A stretch of DNA of 64,000 nucleotides. Source: Bacteroidota bacterium (GTDB taxonomy: Bacteria; Bacteroidota; Bacteroidia; Bacteroidales; Dysgonomonadaceae). Positions within the stretch are counted from its first letter, which is position 1; each line of letters opens with the position of its first letter. A program made the position numbers and the translations under genes. The stretch is taken from NCBI GenBank assembly GCA_023437305.1, contig JAEZGN010000009.1:124001-188000 (forward strand). Direction: 5' to 3'. The notes below the pieces were generated by a model. That model was not told the origin of the DNA. It was given only the letters and a program-made list of their open reading frames with translations, and did no database searches. This document shows positions 1 through 8,313 of the stretch, piece by piece.

Positions 1-872
1 GAAGTATCGAGAATCCTCAATTGTTTTTGCAGGTGAATATTCTTGGTACTCAGAATTTATTGGATACTGCAAGAAAATTTTGGACTATAGGCAAGGATGA
101 AAATAATTATCCGATTTGGCGCAAAGGTGTAAAGTTTTTGCAGGTATCTACAGATGAAGTATACGGATCGTTGGGCGAAGAAGGTTACTTTACAGAAGAA
201 ACTCCTTTAGATCCCCGTTCTCCTTATAGTGCAGCAAAAACAGGTGGCGACCTGATCGTAAAAGCTTATGGCGAAACCTATAAGATGCCGATTAATATAA
301 CCCGTTGTTCGAATAATTACGGACCATTCCATTTCCCTGAAAAGCTTATTCCGCTCATTATACGCAATATTTTGGCAGGACAACAACTTCCCGTGTATGG
401 CGATGGCAGCAATGTGCGAGATTGGCTATATGTGGACGACCACTGTAAGGCTATCGACATTGTTTTGCACAAAGGTCGTTTAGGCGAAGTGTACAATATA
501 GGTGGGCATAACGAACGAAAAAATATAGAGATCGTTAAGCTGGTAATAAAAACAATACACGATATTATGCAGAAGGAGCCTAAGTATCGAGATGTATTGA
601 AGAAAAAAGACGTGGCCGCCGATGGAAGCATCGATATAAGCTGGATCAACGACAATCTCATCTCTTTTGTGAAAGACCGTCAGGGACATGATCAACGTTA
701 TGCTATCGACCCTACCAAAATATCGAACGAATTGGGATGGTTGCCTGAGACGACCTTCGATAAAGGTATTGTGAAAACAATATATTGGTATCTCGACAAT
801 CAGGCTTGGGTTGAAGAAGTTACTTCGGGCGACTATATGAAGTATTACGAGCAAATGTACGGAAACAGATAA
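1..872 (+). CDS. rfbB: dTDP-glucose 4,6-dehydratase, 3' part (5' end outside window)
   Basis: NAD-dependent short-chain dehydratase converting dTDP-glucose to dTDP-4-keto-6-deoxyglucose, the second step towards dTDP-rhamnose. The reading frame is open from base 1 (SIENPQLFLQVN precedes the first possible start), so the Rossmann GxxGxxG and the true start lie upstream. Visible are the TDE motif of the dehydratase subgroup (STDEVYG), the catalytic YxxxK (Tyr codon 225-227, Lys codon 237-239), and the substrate-binding stretches NNYGPFHFPEKLIP and VYGDGSNVRDW, all typical of RfbB/RmlB. It leads a same-strand run with the next genes. The rest of the rml set is not in the window. Identification is secure; only the 5' extent is unknown. 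Confidence 0.95.
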   Translation, partial: SIENPQLFLQVNILGTQNLLDTARKFWTIGKDENNYPIWRKGVKFLQVSTDEVYGSLGEEGYFTEETPLDPRSPYSAAKTGGDLIVKAYGETYKMPINITRCSNNYGPFHFPEKLIPLIIRNILAGQQLPVYGDGSNVRDWLYVDDHCKAIDIVLHKGRLGEVYNIGGHNERKNIEIVKLVIKTIHDIMQKEPKYRDVLKKKDVAADGSIDISWINDNLISFVKDRQGHDQRYAIDPTKISNELGWLPETTFDKGIVKTIYWYLDNQAWVEEVTSGDYMKYYEQMYGNR

Positions 873-895
873 ATATATTTCTGATTTAATTATTT

Positions 896-1630
896 ATGGA
901 GCGCCTAAAATCTATATTGGCAGATAAAGTGCTAGACCTATCCTCAGGAAGCGGGGAAGAAGTGAAAGCAAAAATAGAAAAGATACAACGCTTTCGTGAT
1001 TTCGCGAATGCTTTGAAGTCTTTTATGATCAAATATCCGACTATAGAAGACGAGTTGATATCTATGGTTGAGAGCGGAGACTTTGACACAAAAGTGGCTT
1101 CATCACGTGTGGATACAATCATCCGTCTTGCTGATACCGAAAGGGCGCAAGCCGGTAAATTTACGTCTCAGATTGTTGAACCGATTGGTGTAGAAAATCA
1201 ATCACCGTTGGATGAAACCGAAGATAGCTATATCAATCCTGATGATATTCCGATGGAAATATATGAGGGGGAAGAAGAAGCCTTGGTTCAGACTGAAGAT
1301 GTAGACTTTGAGGAGATCGAATCTATATCGGAAGAACTTGAAAAAGGTTACGTTCCTTTTGAAGATGTAAAAGCGGAAGAGAATATTGATACAGAAGAAA
1401 GCCGTGAAAGCGAAGAGGATGACTCTCTCGATATAAGCGAAGACGAGAAGGCCGCAAAAAGAAAGCAGACAATCCGCAGAGTTTTGCAAATAGTCGGTAT
1501 TATTCTTGCTGTAATAGCTTTAATATATATCATCAAATTCATCATGACCCATTGGCAGACTGTTCTCATTGTTCTTGGGATTGTTGTCGCACTGGGTATA
1601 TTAATTTTCTGGTTGAAGCGAAAGCGTTGA
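896..1630 (+). CDS. Acidic protein with C-terminal membrane hairpin, function unknown
   Basis: I do not recognise this 244-residue protein. The first ~80 residues look helical (Lys/Glu-rich, SGEEVKAKIEKIQRF). Residues ~110-185 are strongly acidic and probably disordered. Residues ~193-240 hold two hydrophobic helices joined by a short THWQ turn and end in the basic tail LKRKR, suggesting a bitopic or hairpin inner-membrane protein with a large acidic cytoplasmic part. There is no signal peptide. The ATG at 896 sits 23 nt after rfbB and murB follows 33 nt downstream, so co-transcription with cell-envelope genes is likely. That placement is the only clue to function. Confidence 0.75.
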   Translation: MERLKSILADKVLDLSSGSGEEVKAKIEKIQRFRDFANALKSFMIKYPTIEDELISMVESGDFDTKVASSRVDTIIRLADTERAQAGKFTSQIVEPIGVENQSPLDETEDSYINPDDIPMEIYEGEEEALVQTEDVDFEEIESISEELEKGYVPFEDVKAEENIDTEESRESEEDDSLDISEDEKAAKRKQTIRRVLQIVGIILAVIALIYIIKFIMTHWQTVLIVLGIVVALGILIFWLKRKR

Positions 1631-1663
1631 CACCGGATTTATGTAGAATCAATAATTCCTGAA

Positions 1664-2671
1664 ATGGACTATTATAGGCAAACCCAATTAAAAGATTACA
1701 ATTCATTAAAAACAGAAGCTCAGGCAAAGATTTTTTGTAAGCCCACTACAATCGAAGAGCTTCGCAAGTGTTTATCTGATTACCCGGACGAAAAAAAACT
1801 GATAATAGGTGGCGGTTGCAACCTGTTTTTTACCAAAGACTTTGATGGACTGGTGATTTATCCCCATATCAAAGGGCTTCGTGAAATATCAGACGATGAT
1901 GACGAAGACGATGATGTTTTTCTGGAAGTCAATGCTTCCGAAAACTGGGATGAACTCGTCGCTTATTGTGTTGAACGTGGTTTCGTAGGGCTCGAAAATC
2001 TTTCGCTGATTCCCGGTACGGTAGGTGCTGCACCTATACAAAACATAGGCGCTTATGGGGCTGAAGTAAAAGATGTGATACGTGAAGTTGTTGCAATAGA
2101 TATGGAAACAGGGAAGATTGTTTCGTTTTCGAATGCTGAATGTGAGTTCGGATATCGTGACAGTATCTTCAAAAGGACAAATAAGTATTTGATCGTATCC
2201 GTTGTTATTCACCTGAAACGTTCCTTCGTTTACACCCCCAAGTATGCCGATCTGAATAAAGAACTGGAAGAGATAGAAGAGCCTACAGTAGAGGATGTGC
2301 GCAATGCTGTTATACGTGTTCGTCAAAGAAAGCTACCGGATGAAAAGGTACTGCCAAATGCCGGAAGTTTCTTTAAAAATCCGTATATAACAAAAGAGGC
2401 TGCGGATAAAATTTTAGTGGAATATCCGACTCTGCCTGTTTTTCCGTATAAAGATGGGTTGGTAAAAACATCAGCCGCATTTCTTATCGATAAAGCAGGG
2501 TATAAAGGAAAAAGAATAGGCGACGTAGGCACATATCCCAATCAGCCGCTTATTATAGTCAATTATGGCACAACCGATGGGAACGACATCGTCAGTTTTA
2601 TGAAAGAAGTGCAGGGGGCAGTGAACGATAAATTTGATATCGAGCTTGAACCCGAAGTTAGAATTTATTAA
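1664..2671 (+). CDS. murB: UDP-N-acetylenolpyruvoylglucosamine reductase (MurB, type I)
   Basis: FAD enzyme reducing UDP-GlcNAc-enolpyruvate to UDP-MurNAc with NADPH, the second committed step of peptidoglycan synthesis, cytoplasmic. The 335 residues show the FAD-binding GGGCNLFF (~49-56) and IPGTVGAAPIQNIGAYG (~116-132), the type I signature YRDSIFK (164-170), the catalytic serine in NAGSFFKNP (Ser235), and a C-terminal EPEVR (329-333) carrying the catalytic Glu. An acidic run of eight D/E residues (~77-84) is an odd insertion in the FAD domain. murA follows 21 nt downstream, giving a murB-murA pair that performs consecutive steps in reverse gene order. Confidence 0.96.
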   Translation: MDYYRQTQLKDYNSLKTEAQAKIFCKPTTIEELRKCLSDYPDEKKLIIGGGCNLFFTKDFDGLVIYPHIKGLREISDDDDEDDDVFLEVNASENWDELVAYCVERGFVGLENLSLIPGTVGAAPIQNIGAYGAEVKDVIREVVAIDMETGKIVSFSNAECEFGYRDSIFKRTNKYLIVSVVIHLKRSFVYTPKYADLNKELEEIEEPTVEDVRNAVIRVRQRKLPDEKVLPNAGSFFKNPYITKEAADKILVEYPTLPVFPYKDGLVKTSAAFLIDKAGYKGKRIGDVGTYPNQPLIIVNYGTTDGNDIVSFMKEVQGAVNDKFDIELEPEVRIY

Positions 2672-2692
2672 AAAAATATATTAGCTAAAAAC

Positions 2693-3997
2693 ATGGCATC
2701 ATTTATAATAGAGGGAGGTTGTCGCTTGAGTGGAGAAATTATTCCACAAGGAGCAAAGAATGAAGCATTGCAGGTTATTTGTGCGACATTACTTACCGCA
2801 GAGGAAGTTATTATAGAAAATATTCCGGATATTCTGGATGTAAACAACCTGATACGTCTATTGAGCGACATGGGTGTTGAAACCAAAAGGTTGGCAGAAG
2901 ATACTTGGTCATTCAAGGCAGAAAATGTAAATATAGACTATTTGCAAACACCCGAGTTCTTGAAGAGAAGTGCCTCTTTGCGTGGCTCGGTGATGATCAT
3001 AGGGCCTCTTGTAGCTCGTTTTGGCAGGGCTATTCTTCCTAAGCCGGGAGGAGACAAAATCGGTCGTCGCCGTCTCGATACTCACTTTGTGGGAATACAA
3101 AAACTAGGAGCTGAATTTAATTACAACGACGTAGAGCAGATATATAATATATCAGCCGAAAAGCTGAAAGGTACATATATGCTTCTCGATGAAGCTTCTG
3201 TTACAGGTACAGCCAATATTGTTATGGCTGCGGTATTAGCCGAAGGAGAAACTACAATCTATAATGCAGCTTGCGAACCATATATACAGCAACTTTGCCG
3301 TTTGCTTACCAAGATGGGAGCCAAGATAGACGGGCAGGGATCTAACCTGTTGCGTATCGAAGGAGTAACTTCTTTAGGCGCAGCAAAACATCGTATATTG
3401 CCCGACATGATCGAGATCGGTAGTTTTATCGGTATGGCAGCTATCACCGGATCGGAAGTTACAATAAAAGATGTAGCTTACGATGATCTCGGTATCATCC
3501 CTGATACATTCAGCCGTTTGGGTATCCAATTGGAGCGCAGAGGAGATGATATATATATTCCTGCGCAGAAAGAATATACTATAGATACATTTATCGACGG
3601 GTCGATTCTCACTATAGCCGATGCTCCATGGCCGGGCTTGACTCCCGATCTTATCAGTGTGCTTCTTGTTGTTGCTACTCATGCCAAAGGGAGTGTATTG
3701 ATACATCAGAAAATGTTTGAGAGCCGTCTGTTCTTCGTGGATAAACTTATCGATATGGGGGCACAGATAATACTTTGTGATCCGCACCGCGCAACGGTAA
3801 TCGGTACAGGAAAACGTCCTATGCGTGCTACAACGATGACTTCACCGGACATACGTGCCGGTATAGCTTTGCTTATTGCCGCTATGTGTGCCGATGGAAA
3901 AAGTACGATACACAATATAGAGCAGATAGACCGTGGATATCAGAATATCGACGTGCGTCTTAATCAGCTGGGCGCTAATATTATGAGACTGGACTAG
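2693..3997 (+). CDS. murA: UDP-N-acetylglucosamine 1-carboxyvinyltransferase (MurA) with Asp in the active-site loop
   Basis: Transfers enolpyruvate from PEP to UDP-GlcNAc, the first committed step of peptidoglycan synthesis. The length of 434 residues is normal. Family hallmarks are the N-terminal GGCRLSGEIIPQGAKNEAL (catalytic Lys22 in AKNE), SLRGSV, the loop KPGGDKIGRRRLDTHF, LPDMIEIGSF, and the C-terminal repeat-like domain. In Escherichia coli MurA the loop reads PGGCAIG, and its Cys115 is the residue alkylated by fosfomycin. Here the equivalent position is Asp121 (codon 3053-3055). Mycobacterial and chlamydial MurA also carry Asp and are fosfomycin-insensitive, so the same is expected here. 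The start ATG is at 2693, 21 nt after murB. Confidence 0.97.
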   Translation: MASFIIEGGCRLSGEIIPQGAKNEALQVICATLLTAEEVIIENIPDILDVNNLIRLLSDMGVETKRLAEDTWSFKAENVNIDYLQTPEFLKRSASLRGSVMIIGPLVARFGRAILPKPGGDKIGRRRLDTHFVGIQKLGAEFNYNDVEQIYNISAEKLKGTYMLLDEASVTGTANIVMAAVLAEGETTIYNAACEPYIQQLCRLLTKMGAKIDGQGSNLLRIEGVTSLGAAKHRILPDMIEIGSFIGMAAITGSEVTIKDVAYDDLGIIPDTFSRLGIQLERRGDDIYIPAQKEYTIDTFIDGSILTIADAPWPGLTPDLISVLLVVATHAKGSVLIHQKMFESRLFFVDKLIDMGAQIILCDPHRATVIGTGKRPMRATTMTSPDIRAGIALLIAAMCADGKSTIHNIEQIDRGYQNIDVRLNQLGANIMRLD

Positions 3998-4022
3998 ATT
4001 GTGTTCATTCATTGTTAACTTT

Positions 4023-5108
4023 ATGATAAATAAACTTTTATATATTTTTCTCTTTTGCTTTGTTCCCTCAGTTTTACAAGCCCAAGAGAAGAATGAATTC
4101 CTCTTTTTGGGAAACATATCTGTAGGAAAAGGTTTGCCTTCGGATCAGCCGATAGTAGCTGAGGCTTATAAGTTTAATGATGAGATATATTCAATGACGT
4201 TGGCGCCTCGATCTCAAAAAGAAATTATTCTTTTGAGATCCAAAGTTCTTGTGTGTGACTTATCATCTTCTCGTACTCACTTAGAAATTAAATCGCAAGG
4301 GGAACCATTTCTGTCTTATAATAATACGTTAGTACTCTCTAAGATGAATAATACCATTATGGCTTCAACAGAGTGCTATTCTCTTCATAATGGTAAAAGA
4401 TTGTGGAGTAAGGGTAGGAGCCTCAATTCATTCGGCTTCTATACTATTTTTGTTGATAGTAAGTCTCCAACAATAGTAGGTGTGGATTCATATTTCCTTA
4501 AAGGAGTAGACGCAATGACAGGAAAAGAAATATGGAAAAAGAATATTAGCAAAAGAGATGCAGAAATACCTTATTATAGACTGATAAATGATTCAACCCT
4601 TTTAATCATATCAGGCGGGCTTCATGCCGTAAATATATATACAGGCAAAGGGTGGGATTACGATATAAAAACTTCAGACAACAGTTTTAAGAGAGAAGTT
4701 ATAAGTTATGGCATCAGCTCGGGAGGAGGTTTTATACCCGCTTTGATTGCTGATTTAGTAAGAGGAACTAAAAAGTTAGATTATGGTGATATCAATATAG
4801 AGGGTGATATAATCATGTATAATAATGAAACAGAGTTTGTAAAACTATCAGCAAATGATGGGGCTATAATAGAAAAAAGAACTATAACAGCTAATCCTAA
4901 GAAAAATAGTAAAAATAGTTTAATAGAGTATTCGTATAAAGATTTGCGGTTTGAGTTGAATGATAATAAAATTTCTGTTTATAACTCCAATTCAACATTA
5001 GTCGGAAATATAGTAAATCTCACAAGATTCATTTTTGCGAATGAGAATTTTATATATCTTGCAAAAGATAAATCAATTTATAAAATAGATATTTCACAAT
5101 TTAATTAA
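4023..5108 (+). CDS. Exported PQQ-like beta-propeller protein, function unknown
   Basis: The frame opens at 3999 with TTG, but the ATG at 4023 gives a proper Sec signal peptide (MINKLLYIFLFCFVPSVLQA, cleavage before QEK), so I use it (361 residues). The mature part contains repeats of the type GK-x-LW or GKEIWKK (HNGKRLWSKG, AMTGKEIWKKN, YTGKGWDYD), as in PQQ-binding-like WD40 propellers that often serve as scaffolds or lectin-like modules. No catalytic motif was found. The gene starts 25 nt after murA and may be read through from it. Codon use is more AT-rich than murA. The role is unknown; a periplasmic or surface location is inferred from the signal peptide. Confidence 0.75.
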   Translation: MINKLLYIFLFCFVPSVLQAQEKNEFLFLGNISVGKGLPSDQPIVAEAYKFNDEIYSMTLAPRSQKEIILLRSKVLVCDLSSSRTHLEIKSQGEPFLSYNNTLVLSKMNNTIMASTECYSLHNGKRLWSKGRSLNSFGFYTIFVDSKSPTIVGVDSYFLKGVDAMTGKEIWKKNISKRDAEIPYYRLINDSTLLIISGGLHAVNIYTGKGWDYDIKTSDNSFKREVISYGISSGGGFIPALIADLVRGTKKLDYGDINIEGDIIMYNNETEFVKLSANDGAIIEKRTITANPKKNSKNSLIEYSYKDLRFELNDNKISVYNSNSTLVGNIVNLTRFIFANENFIYLAKDKSIYKIDISQFN

Positions 5109-5144
5109 AAAAACGTTTTAGAGTACGGTATCAATTTTTACACT

Positions 5145-5786
5145 ATGACAGAAAATGAAAAGTATCTCTATGATCATTTCCTTATTAGTATAAAATCAGG
5201 ATTTGAATCTTTAGAAGATATTATTACAGAAGCTATTGAAGCTGTAGAAGATGAAGGCTGGGAAAGCGAAATCTCTGAAGAGTGGATTCGGGATATTTTT
5301 GGCAAAGAGTATGCGAAAAATGAATCTGAAAGTAAAACATGGCAACACCCTACTGATACGGATAAGCTGCATACAGTTTTCGATAATCTTTGTAAAGAGA
5401 AAATTGTAGCATTGCATAATGCCGGATATACACAATCTGAAGCTATATATGATGTGCAAGATGTATGGCAAGATCTAGAAGATAATGGAATAAAACCTAT
5501 CGGATATTGTTATTATCACGGACAGGATTTGGAACGTGTGATAGAAACAGGAGTGCTGAGTATTGGCTTCTATGGAGAGAAAGAGAAGAACGACAAAGAA
5601 GCTATATTGATAGGTAACAAAATTGTCGGCCAACTCAAGAATCAGGGCTTTACTGTAAAATGGGACGGCTCTGCATCGAAACGTATCGAGGTTGTCGATT
5701 TTAAATGGCAAAATAGATTTACTTCTGATGATGAAGTCGCCGAAAAATGGGGATATGATAGAGTCCTCGATTTGATGGAAGAATAA
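5145..5786 (+). CDS. Conserved hypothetical cytoplasmic protein, DUF6891-like
   Basis: A 213-residue acidic protein with no signal peptide or membrane segment. N-terminal helices (~1-50) are rich in acidic residues. The middle part carries EAIYDVQDVW and IKPIGYCYYHGQDLERVIETG, and the C-terminal part KIVGQLKNQGFTVKWDGSASKRIEV. The YCYYHGQDLERV block resembles a family of uncharacterised bacterial proteins that I recall as DUF6891; a profile search is needed to confirm this. It lies 36 nt after the propeller gene and ends the first same-strand run. Function unknown. Confidence 0.65.
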   Translation: MTENEKYLYDHFLISIKSGFESLEDIITEAIEAVEDEGWESEISEEWIRDIFGKEYAKNESESKTWQHPTDTDKLHTVFDNLCKEKIVALHNAGYTQSEAIYDVQDVWQDLEDNGIKPIGYCYYHGQDLERVIETGVLSIGFYGEKEKNDKEAILIGNKIVGQLKNQGFTVKWDGSASKRIEVVDFKWQNRFTSDDEVAEKWGYDRVLDLMEE

Positions 5787-5834
5787 AGAGAAGCGGCTGT
5801 AGTGAAAAGATATAATACACTAATTGTTGTATTC

Positions 5835-5899
5835 TTGTCATTCTGAACGAAGTGAAGAATCTTGGATTAAAGAGATCCTTCGTTTCTCTCAGGATGACA
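5835..5899. repeat. Palindromic intergenic repeat, TGTCATTCTGA...TCAGGATGACA type
   Basis: A 65-bp imperfect inverted repeat between convergent genes. The left arm begins TGTCATTCTGA, then GAAGTGAAGAATCT; the right arm AGATCCTTCG runs to TCAGGATGACA. The arms pair over about 27 bp with a few mismatches, and the hairpin could also stop transcription from both sides. This wording (GTCATTCTGA + GAAGAATCT) matches a dispersed repeat I know from many Bacteroidota and related genomes. Only one copy is in the window, so dispersal cannot be shown here. Confidence 0.7.
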
Positions 5900-5934
5900 A
5901 ATCCTTTTCATTACAGCCACTTATTTTTATACTT

Positions 5935-6996
5935 TTACTTTGCTCTTTCGTATTGAAGAGGCCATTTTAGATCATCTCCCAACGATTTTGCAGCATGAAG
6001 TGCAAAATACGGGTCTCTCAATAATTCTCTGCCGATAAAAATAAGATCGGCCTCCTCCTTTTGTAAAATCTCCTCTGCCTGATTGGCTTCAGTAATAAGC
6101 CCTACAGCTCCTGTAAGTATTCCTGTTCGGCTTTTTATTTCTTTGGCAAAAGGTACTTGATAATTTTTTCCTACAGGTATTTTTACGTGCGGTAGATTAC
6201 CTCCGGACGATACATCGATAACATCTACTCCCTTATTTTTCAATAACGATGCTAGTTGTGTCGATTCTTCGGGATTCCAGCCATTATCTACCCAGTCGGT
6301 AGCTGATATCCTTACCCACAAAGAATGTTCTTCGTCTAACAAGGAGCGGACAGCATCCACTATTTTAATCAATAACCGAGTTCTATTCTCGAATGTACCA
6401 CCATATTGATCTTTTCTTTGGTTGGTAAGAGGAGATAAGAACTGATGTATAAGGTATCCATGAGCCGCATGTATCTCAATTATCTTATATCCCGTTATTA
6501 TTGAACGTTGTGCAGCCAGAGCGAAATCATAAATAATTTTTTCGATATCAACTTCTGTCAATTCTGCCGGAGTATTGTCTGTCGCATAAAAGGGGATAGG
6601 AGAGGGAGCTACTGTCTGCCAACTATTTTCGCCTTCTTTTATTTGTTCTCCACGCTTCCATCCCAGTTCGCAACTTGCTTTACGTCCGGCATGCGCCAGT
6701 TGTATTCCCGGTATAGAGCCATTCTCTTCGATTGCTTTTACAATCTCTTTCAGTTTTGATAAATGCTCGTCTTTCCATATACCCAAATCTCCATAGGATA
6801 TACGCCCCTCAGGACTAACGGCAGTTGCTTCTTGTATAATTGCAGCTACACCGCCTATAGCTCTGCTTGCATAATGGACAAGGTGCCAATTGGTAGCAAA
6901 GCCGTCATGCGCCGAGTATTGGCACATGGGAGACATAATAATCCTATTCTTGAGAGTTAGATTGCGTATCGATAAATTAGTAAATAGCTTAGACAT
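5935..6996 (-). CDS. namA: Old yellow enzyme family NADPH dehydrogenase (YqjM/NamA type)
   Basis: FMN-dependent ene-reductase of 353 residues. It reduces activated C=C bonds of enones, nitro compounds and similar electrophiles with NAD(P)H; the physiological substrate is usually unknown. YqjM-type markers are the N-terminal SPMCQYSAHDG with flavin-tuning Cys25, IQLAHAGRKAS (active-site His and Arg), the substrate-binding IHAAHGYLIHQFLSP, and the C-terminal FMN phosphate site GxVGLIT...FIGRELLRDP. The product is cytoplasmic. It starts 14 nt after the pncB stop on the same strand, so the two probably form an operon. The symbol follows the Bacillus family name; the substrate is not known. Confidence 0.88.
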   Translation of the reverse strand: MSKLFTNLSIRNLTLKNRIIMSPMCQYSAHDGFATNWHLVHYASRAIGGVAAIIQEATAVSPEGRISYGDLGIWKDEHLSKLKEIVKAIEENGSIPGIQLAHAGRKASCELGWKRGEQIKEGENSWQTVAPSPIPFYATDNTPAELTEVDIEKIIYDFALAAQRSIITGYKIIEIHAAHGYLIHQFLSPLTNQRKDQYGGTFENRTRLLIKIVDAVRSLLDEEHSLWVRISATDWVDNGWNPEESTQLASLLKNKGVDVIDVSSGGNLPHVKIPVGKNYQVPFAKEIKSRTGILTGAVGLITEANQAEEILQKEEADLIFIGRELLRDPYFALHAAKSLGDDLKWPLQYERAK

Positions 6997-7010
6997 ATTT
7001 TATTTGTTTA

Positions 7011-8174
7011 TTATTCTAGTCCTAATGTTCTTATGCTTAGATCTATTTCCCTGAGATCTCCTGTATGCTTTCCTGCTACATCCGAAAGCTTCACGGCTTT
7101 CATGAAGGTTGCATCTTTTTTATGTAGTTTTACATCCGTTAGTTTGATAACGATATTCAATGCTTTAGCTCCCACATCATTCGAAAAGAATGTGCCAATA
7201 CCATAGGTGTCGTGTATACGTCCGGCAACATGATCTTTTATTTCTTTTACAGTGTCCAGATTTAGGGAATCGCTGAATACTAAAGTTTTGGAGGTAGGGT
7301 CTATACGGTTTTGTTCGTAAAAACTAATTGCCTTGTCTGCAAAAACCAGAGGGTCGCCGCTATCGTGACGTACTCCATCAAATAGTTTTGCCTGTTTGAG
7401 GCTAAACGAGTTGAAAAAAGAATCGGTAGTGTATGTATCTGTCAAAGCAATACCAAGACTGCCGTCGTAGACCTCTACCCACGCTTCCAATCCTTTGATA
7501 TTTGCCGACCGATAACCGAATATTGCTCCATGAAACATAAACCACTCGTGCGGCATTGTACCAATCGGAATCGTACTGTGTTTCATCGCAAAATACACAT
7601 TGCTTGTTCCTTTAAAGTATTTTCCCGAATGAGCCTGAAGGGCTCCGATAACTTTATCTTCTACGTCGAAAGAAAAACGTCTGCGAGTACCAAATTCAGA
7701 ATAATCGGTCTCCATTTCTTTCAGAACTTTTGCTTTTATGATTGCATTTTCTTCTACATTCTGCGGGGTCGCTCCTGTCATTTGGAAATAAAGCTCAGAT
7801 ATAATTGCCAGCAGCGGAACTTCCCAAAGTACAGTTCTGTACCAATAACCTTCTATTACTACGCTGAGGTCTCCCCCTTGTTGAGTAATGGTCACTTCCT
7901 CCGGTTTATATCTGAATCCTTCAAGAAAGTCTACAAATACAGGATCGAAGAAATAACATTTGGTCTTTATAAATTTTTTCTCTTCGGCTGTTAATTGCAA
8001 ATTAGCCATAGATGCTACTTCTTCTTTCATCCGTTCGGCGAATCCTTCAGGGAATTGAGTCTTTCCTCGGTTCGTAAAGGCATATTTGACGTATGCCCAC
8101 GGATATAGTTTTTGTATAGCTAACATGACAGAGAATTTGTACAGATCGTTGTCTGTAAAATGTTTTATTATCAT
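7011..8174 (-). CDS. pncB: Nicotinate phosphoribosyltransferase
   Basis: Makes nicotinate mononucleotide from nicotinate and PRPP with ATP help, in the Preiss-Handler branch of NAD salvage. The 387 residues fit the E. coli-type enzyme. Landmarks are MIIKHFTDNDLYKFSVMLAI at the N-terminus, TSNVYFAMKHSTIPIGTMPHEW in the middle (the His there is expected to be the phosphorylated regulatory residue), and FDGVRHDSGDP in the phosphate-binding part. The ATG at 8174 is the only sensible start, and a candidate -7 box lies about 35 bp upstream. The following gene is a flavin ene-reductase that uses NAD(P)H, a plausible but unproven link. Confidence 0.96.
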   Translation of the reverse strand: MIIKHFTDNDLYKFSVMLAIQKLYPWAYVKYAFTNRGKTQFPEGFAERMKEEVASMANLQLTAEEKKFIKTKCYFFDPVFVDFLEGFRYKPEEVTITQQGGDLSVVIEGYWYRTVLWEVPLLAIISELYFQMTGATPQNVEENAIIKAKVLKEMETDYSEFGTRRRFSFDVEDKVIGALQAHSGKYFKGTSNVYFAMKHSTIPIGTMPHEWFMFHGAIFGYRSANIKGLEAWVEVYDGSLGIALTDTYTTDSFFNSFSLKQAKLFDGVRHDSGDPLVFADKAISFYEQNRIDPTSKTLVFSDSLNLDTVKEIKDHVAGRIHDTYGIGTFFSNDVGAKALNIVIKLTDVKLHKKDATFMKAVKLSDVAGKHTGDLREIDLSIRTLGLE

Positions 8175-8206
8175 AATTCTGTTGTGGTGTTAAATTGTAT
8201 AATTGA

Positions 8207-8214
8207 CAAATATA
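8207..8214 (-). promoter_or_regulatory. Candidate -7 box for pncB
   Basis: Minus-strand TATATTTG matches the Bacteroidota -7 consensus TAnnTTTG and sits about 35 bp before the pncB ATG, just after the hairpin that ends the upstream transcript. No well-spaced TTTG -33 element is visible. Confidence 0.4.
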
Positions 8215-8239
8215 CCTTTTTATATAACAAATAAAGAAC

Positions 8240-8269
8240 GCCGATGTTGTAGAGTTCTGCAACATCGGC
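8240..8269 (-). terminator. Hairpin terminator after the DUF1015 gene
   Basis: A perfect 10-bp inverted repeat GCCGATGTTG / CAACATCGGC with a 10-nt loop, 45 bp past the DUF1015 stop. On the minus strand it is followed by a U-rich stretch (GTTCTTTATTTG). It separates the DUF1015 and pncB transcription units. Confidence 0.7.
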
Positions 8270-8313
8270 TTATTTTTACTTTTTCTTGTTTCGGTTTTAG
8301 CCAAAAAGATATA

